Part shown: positions 20,301-28,992 of the stretch, piece after piece
How the letters are laid out: each line of letters starts with the position of its first letter
How positions within the stretch are numbered: position 1 is the first letter of the stretch
Source of the DNA: Episyrphus balteatus
Taxonomy: Eukaryota; Arthropoda; Insecta; Diptera; Syrphidae
Reading direction: 5' to 3'
Assembly (NCBI RefSeq): GCF_945859705.1
Contig: NC_079134.1
Location: forward strand, 48,538,402 to 48,602,401
DNA: 64,000 nucleotides
Notes under the pieces: generated by a model
Database searches by the model: none
The model's input: the letters and a program-made list of their open reading frames with translations, nothing else
Told to the model about the DNA's origin: nothing
Translations under genes and position numbers: made by a program

Positions 20301-21032
20301 AATGCTCTGTATTGCACCATCAAGAAACATATTCGGACAACCATAAGGATCCAAATCAATAGCATCAAAACGTTTATCATATTCCGTAGAAAGATACATC
20401 AAAGTCCTACAATGTTAGAAAAAAAAAGTTAATCGAATACTTGTATGATTAGAATAATTTATATTACATTGCATTTGCATGACTTGGAGTGATTAAATGT
20501 TCAACATTATTATGTTTAATATTTTCTTTGATGGATTCAACAGCCTTTTGTGATAAATCATTCGCAATGATTTCTCGAACTCCTGCAATTTCTTTAGCAT
20601 ATCGAATACTTCGCAGACCAGTTGCCGATAAGGCTTCGAGTATTCGCATGCCATCCTGAAAATAGTTTCGATTGTTTTCTAATTGGATTTTATTGGCAAC
20701 TTAATCAATTTACCTCATACTTTTGTCCTGGAATATAGACCTTCTCCTCACCGACTTCATAACTTTCATTGTTTTTCTTATTTTTCTTTAATGCTTGTTC
20801 TAATCGTTCTTTTTGTATTCTTTTAAAGTAAACATTTAGAACTGAAACACTCAAATCACGATTGAATTCTTGGACAGGATTGTAGAAAACTTGACCGCCA
20901 GATATTATTTCGGCAGAATTTTCTTTTATACTATGATGGGCGGGTGGTGAGGTTTTCTGTAATAATTAAATTTTATATAGAAAGTAATTAGTTTTAAGAA
21001 ATAGAATTACACACATCTAATAATTTATCCAT
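14350..21032 (-). CDS. Trm1: tRNA (guanine(26)-N2)-dimethyltransferase
   Basis: It makes m2,2-G26 in tRNAs with S-adenosylmethionine. Eight minus-strand exons: 21015-21032, 20714-20956, 20468-20655, 20178-20406, 15374-15522, 15142-15310, 14556-15088 and 14350-14488, all GT-AG and in phase, total 555 aa. Visible motifs are the SAM-binding ALSATGLRSIRYA after residue 93, the catalytic-type DLDPYG at 167-172, a C..C pair at 284/287 and another at 324/327 as in animal TRMT1, and the conserved FSHACKSSIKTNAPPSVVWD near the C-terminus. The tail is Lys/Glu rich, fitting nuclear localisation. The first coding exon is only six codons. The 4.66-kb intron 4 (15523-20177) carries a LINE, an older RT fragment and several MITEs. 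All exons are open, so the gene looks functional. Confidence 0.94.
15915..16022. mobile_element. Decayed Harbinger-type MITE
   Basis: It keeps the core (AAAAAAATTCCAAAGTGG and the complement-like GTGTGGAATTTTTTTC) and the string TACCCGTACCGCTACC of the family at 110-284, but both AGGCTTGG ends are lost. Confidence 0.6.
16051..16215. mobile_element. 165-bp MITE with TTA target duplication
   Basis: The ends AGCCAGAACTATAATT and AATTATAGTTCTGGCT are perfect inverted repeats, with TTA on both sides (16048-16050 and 16216-16218). A 3-bp TTA duplication is typical of PIF/Harbinger. It lies in Trm1 intron 4. Confidence 0.8.
16225..16490 (-). mobile_element. Decayed LINE reverse transcriptase fragment (jockey/CR1-like)
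   Basis: The minus-strand translation contains AIDFNKAF (the ...DxxKAFD motif) and further on ATSGVPQGSHLGPFLF, the SGVPQGSxLGPxLF motif of non-LTR reverse transcriptases. Frames are broken. Its sequence differs from the LINE at 16924-18015, so it is an older, independent insertion in the same intron. Confidence 0.65.
16924..18015 (+). mobile_element. 5'-truncated LINE (RTE-like), recent insertion
   Basis: The 1092-bp insertion is bounded by a perfect 18-bp target duplication (16906-16923 and 18016-18033, AATGAATAGAGGTTAGCT). One frame is open from the left end to TAA at 17950. It contains VGVHQGSVLSPLLF (around residue 43 if numbered from the GTG at 16931) and the catalytic FADD (76-79), followed by a C-terminal part ending GRPKNSWYKQMQ. 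The 5' part of the RT and the endonuclease are missing. The 3' end is a short GAA/AAG repeat instead of poly(A), as in RTE-type elements. GC content exceeds that of the host intron. The intact frame and exact duplication indicate a young insertion. It is in Trm1 intron 4, antisense to the gene. Confidence 0.9.
18034..19192. other. Trm1 intron 4, no recognised element
   Basis: AT-rich, with a short direct repeat GGACAAATATTCATATT near 18117. No coding sequence is seen. Confidence 0.35.
19195..19402. mobile_element. 208-bp hairpin MITE
   Basis: The ends AGGGCCATTTGCTGAA and TTCAGCAAATGGCCCT continue into nearly 65 bp of inverted repeat, including TTTATGTTGAACATAAA. TA flanks both sides. Further shards of the same end (GCCGTTTGCTGAATCGAAAC and its inverse) occur at about 19302 and 19410, and a related shard is at 39062. 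Confidence 0.75.
19542..19801. mobile_element. MITE with GGGTATTCAC ends
   Basis: AGGGTATTCACGATTCGATG on the left and its inverse, with CACCAGATTGTGAATACCCC on the right, bound ~260 bp of AT-rich DNA containing TTTTACAC-type inverted words. No ORF is present. TA is next to both ends. Confidence 0.6.
19875..20135. mobile_element. 261-bp hairpin MITE next to Trm1 exon 4
   Basis: The two halves are reverse complements over ~100 bp with few mismatches (for example GCACTTAAAACTATAAAA on one side and its inverse on the other), around a ~70-base centre. Its right end lies only 42 bases from the Trm1 donor at 20177. Transcribed in the pre-mRNA it would fold into a long stem right beside the splice site. 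Confidence 0.75.
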
Positions 21033-21655
21033 TATAATTTTAATAAAATTTATTATAAAATAGAATTTTAAGTAAACTTCTTTTTTATCAACAAAAATAA
21101 AAATGAACTGTCAAGGGATATGCACGTTTTTTGAAAGCAGCTGATTTTGACAGATTTTTGTTGTTGTTGTTGTTATTTTTCGGAATTGCATTAAATCAGT
21201 TCAGGTTAATGCATATTTTGTATTGTTCATGTTGGGAATTTTTTTGGAATCAGATGAAAAATTTGTTTTCCTCGTGCTCAGAATCCAAGGTGGTGCAATA
21301 CCCTAGAGTCTAGAGTGAATTGACAAGCGATGGTATACATTTATATGCAATTAATGATTTAAATATATAAAATCTTACAACTCAACGTGTCAGTTTTAAG
21401 ACTACAGAAACAAAAGGATATAAGGACCGGTTCATTTGTTCAGAATTTAGATCAACTACTCCTTATAAGGTCTATAAGAAGCTTAAACGAAGCTTTACCA
21501 AAGCTATACGGAAGATTTGACAGATACCTTTGGAAGAGCTTGTATAGCTCTTTAATACAAGTCTTATTTAAATTATAAAAAAAAAACTAAAACAAAACTG
21601 AATTTTCTGTTTTAATTGGTTTTGATTTGATTTTATTTCATGAATTTTACCTTTC
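21033..21655. other. Upstream flank of Trm1
   Basis: Likely promoter and 5' UTR of Trm1 on the minus strand just right of 21032. The remainder has no supported gene, and a (TTG)n tract lies near 21160. Confidence 0.35.
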
Positions 21656-21860
21656 AAGCCTAGTACGCAGCTGAATCGAAACGAAATTTTCCATACAAAA
21701 TTTCGTTAACAAAATCCTGAGCGGAAAATTTCGTTTTGCTTTTCGTTTTTCAGTACGCAGCTCTACCGAAAAATTGGAGAGTTTTCACTTATTTGTCACT
21801 TACTTTTTAAGCCTATTACGCTGCTGATGCGAAACGAAAAATTTTCAAGTCTCCAAAGTC
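21656..21860. repeat. TACGCAGCTGA-type repeat cluster
   Basis: AAGCCTAGTACGCAGCTGAA at 21656 and a diverged copy AAGCCTATTACGCTGCTGAT at 21808 lie in the same orientation, with a third TACGCAGCTCTACCGAAAAA between them. All are followed by CGAAACGAAA-like sequence. The same family occurs at 8822-8892 and 50790-50985. Confidence 0.6.
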
Positions 21861-22464
21861 GACAACGAAAATGCTAACGAAAAAATATCATCGAGTGCTT
21901 TAACTGGTTTCACTAGAAAATATAAAATGCAGGAAAAGTCAAATCAAACGCGAGCCGCCATTACAAAAGAGACAAAACTTTGTGCATTGCATACATCACG
22001 CTATTTTCCTCCCATTTACCAAAGAAGAGTTTATTTTTTCAGGAGAAACAAAACTACTATTTTTTGAGGGGAGAGATTTTGGTAAATAAGCAAACACATA
22101 CATCCTCAAAGAAGACTTTGTTGGTGGTTGTATTTTCCCCTATACTACTGAGGTTTGGTTTGAAGAGTAGCAGTGCGGCATTCTACTCAAACGTGAACGC
22201 ATTCGTCAGAAGATGTACATTGGGGATTGGTAAAGTTGAAATGCGCTACCGGTTATCAAGATTTGCAACTAAATAAACAGGACGGAGGTAACCAGCGCCA
22301 CCTTGTTGTGGAATATGACAACACACGTCCAGCTGTCAAGTCATCTGACATTTTTTTGTAAACAAAACATTTTTCTTTCGCATCTCATTGGTTTCGTTTC
22401 TCGTTCGCGATTTTATTGTGCAAAAAAATCATTTAAAAAATTTACATACATAAAAAGTAACATA

Positions 22465-22644
22465 AGGTGTGTTTTTTTGTTTATCTATATAGATTTTGTG
22501 CAAAAAAACGACATCGAGATTTTTGAAATGAAAACAATTTACGTGTTAATTACAACAAAAACTTTATCTGTATAGATTTTTGAAAAATCCAGATAATTAT
22601 CCAGATTTTACTTTCTCTCGATAGAAAACAGTACTGCCAAGGTA
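22465..22644. mobile_element. Truncated AGGTGTG family 1 element
   Basis: It starts AGGTGTGTTTTTTTGTTTA and matches the reverse complement of about 1237-1417 up to the string CCAAGGTA, after which similarity stops abruptly. The other end is missing. Confidence 0.7.
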
Positions 22645-22739
22645 CATTACACTTATTAAATGTCAGATTCCAATAAACGACAGCTGCAGTTGACAGATAT
22701 ATGAAAAAAAAAAAATTAATATTTAAAATTGAATTCAAT

Positions 22740-23830
22740 TAGGAATAACAAACAACACAAATCAATGTAAGTATAAGCATATTTTTTGGAAAAAGATGAA
22801 AATTGTACGATAAACTTTGTTTTTTTTTTTTAATTTAATAATTTTAGGATTCACGTGTTTGCTGGGGGTGCGATATCTTCACCAAAATTAAAGAGAAAAA
22901 CCTGAAAAGGAGATGGAAAGTAAATCAATTTATTCTTATAATGAGCTAGCGTATTTATCTTTTTTTCTAGGAATTATTTCACAAAAATAGAATTATGTGA
23001 TGTGTACTGTGCGCTTGGGTCTTAATCGTGTCGGAACCTTCAACCCTCACAGCCAAAATGTAATGTAAAATTCTCTTGGAATGCCCGCTCGTTTGCGAAA
23101 ACGTCTATTCTTAGACGATCAACATGAATAAATGATAACAAAGCTCTTGTTGTTAATAAATTGCCTGATTAGAATGCCCACCACAAAAACAGTCTCTTAC
23201 ATTTTTAAAATGATACACGTCATGTATGTGCGCTGCGAAGAAAAGCAAATACAAACATACCTCCCGAAAAATATTCCCCCAGGAAACACTTTTCATCCCA
23301 AACAGCATAAAAAGCAACAAGCAAGACAATCCTAACATTGCATTATGCAGCTCATTCAACACCCAAAAATCCTTCAGCTCCCGTTGATGAAAAACCATTT
23401 TATAAGAGATCGCTTCACTGCGTTCAAACTTGGACGACATGTGCATGATAAGTGAAGTGTGGAAACAAATGGCATGTCGAAAGTGGTAATTGTTTCAGAG
23501 CATCATTTAGCTCCCCAATTGGTTGCAGGTAATATTTTTATTGATTCTCCTTTTTTGGTTCGATATATTCCTTATGTACTCTGCCTGCATTGATGTCGTT
23601 TTGTTTCTGTAGGACATGTCTTCTACAAATGGGTCTAAAGCCCCCATCGAGATCCCGAGAAAATCTGCATGAATCTCATTCGCAATTGCTTTCCCCTCCT
23701 AAACAGTTATGCAGAGGGAGGAATTAAGGCAAAACACATGGATTCCCAACCCAACTTAACCAACCCTACAATTGGACATCCGGGTCTGAACAACTCGAGT
23801 ACAGCAGACTTTTTAAACTAAGTTTATCCA
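22740..23830 (+). pseudogene. Unidentified decayed gene fragment
   Basis: Splice-like signals occur (AATCAAT|GTAAGT near 22767, ATTTTAG|GATTC near 22848, TTTTCTAG|GAATT near 22973). GC-richer stretches have protein-like but stop-interrupted frames, for example DSRVCWGCDIFTKIKEKNLK, STPKNPSAPVDEKPFYKR and a final GGIKAKHMDSQPNLTNPTIG...DFLN before a TAA at about 23821. I do not recognise the protein. The pattern fits a gene or gene piece decayed by substitutions and indels. A 13-bp match (GGGGGTGCGATAT) to the MITE end at 44060 may be chance. Confidence 0.3.
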
Positions 23831-24317
23831 TTTGTTTATATTTTATAACTTTGTCATTATTATTTAACGTTAGACCCCCTTTGTGCCATCAAAATTTTAA
23901 ATGTATCTTAGAAATAAGTTATTTTATTATTAAATTGCAAAATTAAAACGTAATCCGTTTTGCTTTTTCTCATTAAGATTTATCTGAAAAGTTTCCAATC
24001 CGATATGAAAATTAAATGAACAAATTTGTGCGCGCCTCACTGCATAATCTCGGAACAGCACTTTTACATCAGACTTACAAAATGTTTCCATAAAAAATTC
24101 AACACATAACTTTGTATTAGTTTTTAGAAATAAATAACATACTCAAAGAAAGAATTACTCAGCTTTTGACAAAATTTACCTATATATTTATTTAACATTT
24201 AACATTTTTGTTTCATGTTTTTTTTTTTCATAAGTAGGTACCTACTAAGTAAATACTCTTTTACTAATTTTCATTATCATACATACACAAAAAAAAAAAA
24301 AAAAAACAATCACCGAT
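23831..24317. other. AT-rich spacer
   Basis: No gene is seen. It ends in an ~18-base A run at about 24289-24306 that abuts the dynein pseudogene. Confidence 0.35.
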
Positions 24318-25785
24318 GCCGAGGGCACTTCGGTATTCCATAAATCAAGGCGACCACTGCCGTCGACAGAAGCGAACAAGGCGGGATGAATTGGAGACCA
24401 TAACATAATTTGAATTTTCTTCAAATGAATATAATGGTTTAGTGTCCTACAAGTAAATACAAAAAATGTAATACATATTGGTCGTTATAGTAGATATTAA
24501 ATTTCACCTTAAGACTCCATAACTTAATTGTCCAATCAATGGACGATGTTAGAAACAAATCACCAAAATCTGTTGTAGATTGATTTGGATGAGTTGATAT
24601 TCCCGTCACTGGACCCAAATGTTTCTCATAGACTTCAGACACACCCGAACGTATTCCATGTCGATAAGCTTGAGTAGAAACAACAATTTATTTATAAGCA
24701 AATGGAAAATCACAACAAACTTTTACCATAATAAACATTGCCATCTTCACTACCCATAACCAGATTGTTAATCTCATTCGATGGAAAGGACATGCAACTG
24801 ATAGCAATTGGGTTCGATTGCCGTGGCTGCAATTCCAGTGTATCTTGCGGCATCGACAACATATCCAAACTCCATGAGCAAAGCTTGCCATCGGATGAGA
24901 TCGATAACACATTGTCTGCATTCTGTGTGCCAACCATTTGCAAACAATACACTGGATGCGTATGTGCAGTTGCACTTAGAGGTGTCCTCCGGTCCTCTGG
25001 ATGGGTGTGCGCTTCTCCACTCGATTATTCGATTATTATTATTATTATGACCGGAATACGTTCCACCGAGTATAAGGTTTTGATTGAATTTAGCAAAGCA
25101 TGTTGACATAACGGCACTTTGACAATGGAATACATCTTCGGGTGTTTGTTTTTTATATTTTGTGTTCCAGACCATTACAACACCATCTGGTTCATTGTGA
25201 CTCTCCTTAAAAAAGTTAGTGGGTTTTAGATAGAATGGTAGAAAAAAATAAAAATGCAAACCTCATTATTGTGATATGAAACAACAACCAGTTCAGGAAA
25301 ATGTGTTGACCAATCCATTGAAGTGATGCATCGATTCTTAGACCATCAATCTTCGTGGAAATCTCGATTCAATGACAACCTAGCATGTGTCCTCTCATCG
25401 TTTGACTCCTATCACTACCTCCAATGTATTCGGTGTAGATGTCGATATTCTCAGATAGAGCCCTTTCGATGACACGTCCAGCGGGTAAAACAAACCTTTG
25501 AAAGTCCGCCGACAAGATGATCATCTGTTTTTGTTCTTCCGATAGTTCCTTAACTGAAAGCACAAATGTTAAATTAATGTAAAGAGAGGAGAGAAAAAAT
25601 CCACTTACTTTATTTTTCTCTTCAGGTTCTTTTTTGTATTCAAGTGGTGTTATGGCTGATGCAACTTCCTTCATAGTGGGCAAACCATGTGGTAGAATTC
25701 CTGGTGGTAGTTTGGAATGGAAACCATTGTCGATGTGTGGCAGCGATCTCTGTTCGTAATCTCCTTGGGCATCATAAGTAAGCAT
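24318..25785 (-). pseudogene. Cytoplasmic dynein intermediate chain (short wing) pseudogene, introns retained
   Basis: WD-repeat part and adjoining linker of the dynein 1 intermediate chain, the subunit that links motor to cargo adaptors. From right to left: LPHGLPTMKEVASAITPLE, SEEQKQMIILSADFQRFV, RVIERALSENIDIYTEYIGG, GVVMVWNTKYKKQTPEDVFH, AVMSTCFAKFNQNLILGGTY, ISSDGKLCSWSLDMLS, LFLTSSIDWTIKLWSLK and HPALFASVDGSGRLDLWN. Defects: a 2-nt insertion before the DERTHARL segment, TGA for Arg at 25346-25348, an AAT-repeat replacement near 25024-25047 that shifts frame, an 8-bp duplication near 25000, an 8-bp deletion in the last visible exon, an intron-phase mismatch by one base near 25555-25610, and loss of the C-terminal part. 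GT-AG introns remain, so it arose by DNA duplication, not retroposition. Confidence 0.88.
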
Positions 25786-25956
25786 AGGTAAAACAGGAAC
25801 AATTCTACGATTTTTTTTGTTTGTTTTTTTTTTCTCATTTTGTTTAGAGCTTTGTTTTATTAAATTTTAATTTTTTAAATAAAAAAGCAAAAGCAAACTT
25901 TTTGACAGACAGTTGTCAAAGTTAATGTTCAGTGCTGCCAAACTTTAACACGGATT

Positions 25957-26019
25957 CCAAAAATCTCGATGTCGTTTTTTTGCACAAAATCTATATAGAT
26001 AAACAAAAAAACACACCTA
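25957..26019. mobile_element. Isolated end of AGGTGTG family 1
   Basis: About 60 bp identical in pattern to the right end at 1355-1417 (CGATGTCGTTTTTTTGCAC through CACACCT). It has no partner end nearby and lies directly upstream of the dynein pseudogene. Confidence 0.65.
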
Positions 26020-26435
26020 TAAATATACAAAATTAAGAAAAAGGTGTTCAAACAAATCAAATGTACATAAGTAGTATCGTATTATTTACATAAATGTGAT
26101 TCTAAGAAAGTATATTCTGAAGATTGTCCTTGTTACCGTCGTCGATCGTCGTCCCTGTTGTGTTTGACACCTTCGAAGTCTTTGTGTCAGTCGTTGGGAG
26201 AAAACAATCACCAAAAGAACAAAAAAAGTTGAACACCAAAAAGGACAACAATCAAAAAATATAGGTACCAACGGGTGTCGGCAAGCCACAAAAACAACAA
26301 CAGACCAGAACAAGAACAGAAGCAGGATCAACATTACATTCTGCTCAAGAAAACCAATCCCATCAATCTCGTCCACAACAGCAGTTCCATTACCAGCAAC
26401 AGGATCAGCAGAGGAATTATATGAGAATTGACTGA

Positions 26436-27123
26436 GAAGACCCGCCCCGTTTCGGTGGCATATGCAAACAGATGTTCTTGGTCTGCATAGCAGAATGTTG
26501 GCATCGAGTGTGTTCGAACGAAGTTGACGAAATTAAAGCCATTGGTGTTTCTTTGTTGATTTTGGAGATGAAGACTTGGCCACCCATTTACACATTTTTG
26601 AAAAAAAAAAGTTCCTGAAGCTGGTTCCGCAAGCAACTGGAAACGCAATTTACAATCAAATAAATTTAAAAGTTGTTCTCTGGGAAACATCTTCTCTAGA
26701 AGATATCCATTTAAATCCATTGGTGTTGCATCAAATCTGTGATGACACACTGCCACTGTATCCAGTAGATGGGTTAGTTATTCGTTTTTATATTTGAACA
26801 TAAAATTCCGCTAAATAGTTGTTTTTGATTGAATAAATTGAAATTTTTTTGGAAAGGACGCCAGTGAAGTTTTCTCGCAAGTCTCAGTTGGAATATGATC
26901 AGGTTTTTATTGTATTTTTTGTTATTTAATGAAAATTCTTCTAATCAGTTTCAATTATTTTTCTCTAGAAACTTATTCAACAACATATCGAGTCCAAATT
27001 CAAGAAACACCAGCATAAGGTTACCCAAGCTGATATTCAGAGCTCGAATATTTTTATCTCCTACATAATCTGTAGACATTTTGTATGCAAAAAAAACACA
27101 ATTTCAATTCTTATAATTATTTA
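26436..27123 (+). pseudogene. Tudor-domain protein fragment (tejas/TDRD5-TDRD7-like)
   Basis: The first part (26436-26551) is frame-broken but shows RPVSVAYANRCSW and EVDEIKAIGVS. From 26552 a clean frame reads FVDFGDEDL, the Tudor-domain core, then VVLWETSSLEDIHLNPLVLH, the end of an extended Tudor domain in piRNA-pathway proteins. The frame continues through two good GT-AG introns (26773-26856 and 26903-26968) into TPVKFSRKSQLEYDQ and KLIQQHIESKFKKHQHK to TAA at 27121-27123. Q-rich sequence lies upstream (about 26300-26430). It is either a partial pseudogene or the tail of a degraded locus; no start or other Tudor/LOTUS domain is seen. Family assignment is inference from the FVDFGDE and TSSxEDI motifs. 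Confidence 0.5.
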
Positions 27124-27429
27124 ATAAATTTACTCGAAAATCAGTTCAAATAAAAATCAAATTAAATGTATTCACACTGAATTTTATGTATATTTAAATA
27201 ATTAAAAACTGAATCACCGTAACAATAAAGCACTTAAACTATACAATTTGAAAGTTTTCCACTAATATCTATGTAGAATTCCAAAGAACCAAAAATTCGA
27301 TCTACAACGAATTCCAATGAAAAAAATATCGCTACTTTTTAAATTTTAGATATCAAAACAGTATGAATTTGTCAAATCAGATGACTTCTAACGCTGTTTC
27401 ACCAACAGCTGTCGTTCCAAAGACGGTAC

Positions 27430-28104
27430 CTTCAATTTTCATTTCATTGAATCAACGGGCTGTTCACCAGTAGTAGGTATATGAAACGGACATGGTAATT
27501 CGAACACCGAGTTCACAAAGAACATGATCTCCGTGACCTTGCTGGATTATCGCCTTGTTTTACAGTCACCATTTGATTGTTGTCTGCAATCATTTGAAGT
27601 GTCGCTCCATCTAAGGCCATCGCTGGTCTGCAATACTCCAACACTCTGCAAGAGCTGTTGAATCTGTTTGATGTCTTGCAAAAGAATTTTTTGTTGCTGT
27701 TGATGTTGTTTGGCACTATCTTGATAGAAAAAAAATAATTTTAAAGGGAATATATGTTAACGATTAAAGTTAAAAGCGAAACTCACCTCATTACCTGCTT
27801 CAGCGGAATCTGGTTGTAGAATCTGATCTGATTCTGCTGACTTATGATTAGCCTCGTTTTTTTTTTCAACAGCTTTTTCGTAGTTACAACATGAGACTGG
27901 GCTGGTTGCATCTGTTGATATTGTTGCTGTTGGGGCTGTTTGTTGTGTCTTGGGAAACGACAAAGACCAAGTTCCACAGTTAATGATATTGGACTGATAA
28001 GCTTTAGCCGAGAAAACTTTCGTTTTGTCGATCGTGTACTCATACATCAAAATCGAGACGCGACCGCACAACGATTTCGGACGACAACAACACGATGGTA
28101 ACAA
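27430..28104 (-). pseudogene. Unidentified Q-rich gene fragment
   Basis: On the minus strand a 5' block (28104-27787) with frames MYEYTIDKTKVFSAKAY and VEKKNEANHKSAESDQILQ ends in a strong donor, GAG|GTGAGT. The next block begins after ATCAAG at 27719 and switches frames: QQQQKILLQDIKQIQQLLQ, then MALDGATLQMIADNNQMV, then VTEIMFFVNSVFELPCPF to TGA. Each stretch looks coding but they are not in one frame, so this is a decayed gene with one retained intron. I do not recognise the family. Confidence 0.4.
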
Positions 28105-28298
28105 AATATTTACTTCCGAATAAGTTTTATAAAAATTATGTTAACACGACACTAATATTTTATTTGTATGAATTTCTTTTTTAAGATTTTTGTATTGCTT
28201 TTTACGTATTTAATTGTATTAAACAGAAAGAAAACATTGAAATGCGAAAGAAAAGTGTTTGTTTACAAAAAAAAAAGGCCTGACAGCTTGACGTAAAC
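28105..28298. other. AT-rich spacer
   Basis: Nothing is recognised. Confidence 0.3.
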
Positions 28299-28567
28299 AT
28301 TGTATATATATTCTTATAGTACTCTCATGAACTAGAATTTTCTGTTTTGCGTCGCCACCGCTGGGATCGCTAGTTTATTTTATGTTTGAACCTTATGCAG
28401 AAAATTGAAGTGCAGATCTACCAAAAGATGTCCATTGTATATATATTCCTATTGTACTCTCATGAAGTAGAATTTTCTGTTTTGCGTCGCCACCGCTGGG
28501 ATCGCTAGTTTATTTTATATTTGAACCTTATGTAGAAAATTGAAATGCAGATCTACCAAAAGATGTC
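28299..28567 (+). repeat. Direct tandem duplication, ~134-bp unit, two copies
   Basis: Two adjacent copies share GTATATATATTC, TAGAATTTTCTGTTTTGCG, TCGCCACCGCTGGGATCGC and GCAGATCTACCAAAAGATGT, with only a handful of differences. The GC-rich heart is unlike the AT-rich surroundings. Confidence 0.85.
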
Positions 28568-28673
28568 GCTATAGTATTTTCTTCGATTGATAGTACTATA
28601 GAAATATATATACAATGAGATGTCGCTAAAGTATTTTCATGGATTGATAGTACTATAGAAATATATATACAAT
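28567..28673 (+). repeat. Second tandem duplication, ~55-bp unit
   Basis: Two copies of GATGTCGCTA(T/A)AGTATTTTC...GATTGATAGTACTATAG followed by AAATATATATACAATGA. The end ATATATACAATG is the inverse of CATTGTATATAT in the preceding repeat, so both arrays belong to one palindromic structure. Confidence 0.8.
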
Positions 28674-28992
28674 GACGTAAACAAAACTATTTCCAATTTG
28701 TGAAGGCTAGGTGGCTCTAGTTCCTTCCGTCCTGTATATTTGGTTAGAATTTTTGACCACTACGGCGCTAGTAGTATATCCTCCAATCGCCAATACTCAT
28801 TACTTTGAGTGCACTTTTTACCCTACTTTGCGAACATACTCTTTACTCCGAATTTTATTTCGAATGAAAAAATGACAGTCGGTCAGCTGTTTTCTTTTTT
28901 ATATGTTTGGTTAGGAATTTTTTATAAAATTTTGGAAGCAAAATTTTAAACTTTTGAGTGAAAGTTATCAAATTTTAATAAATTTTTTCAAC
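28674..28992 (+). promoter_or_regulatory. Likely promoter/5' UTR region of ICT1
   Basis: It sits between the tandem arrays and the ICT1 start and is less repetitive than its surroundings. It contains GTCAGCTGTTTTC near 28880. No certain core promoter motif was identified. Confidence 0.35.

Noticed and set aside
24738..25106. Open frames on the + strand opposite the dynein pseudogene
   Set aside because: They are antisense shadows of the WD-repeat coding sequence; the minus strand gives the recognisable protein.
26334..26756. 140-codon minus-strand ORF
   Set aside because: It lies opposite the Tudor-domain fragment, whose + frame has recognisable motifs; the minus frame has no family-like features.
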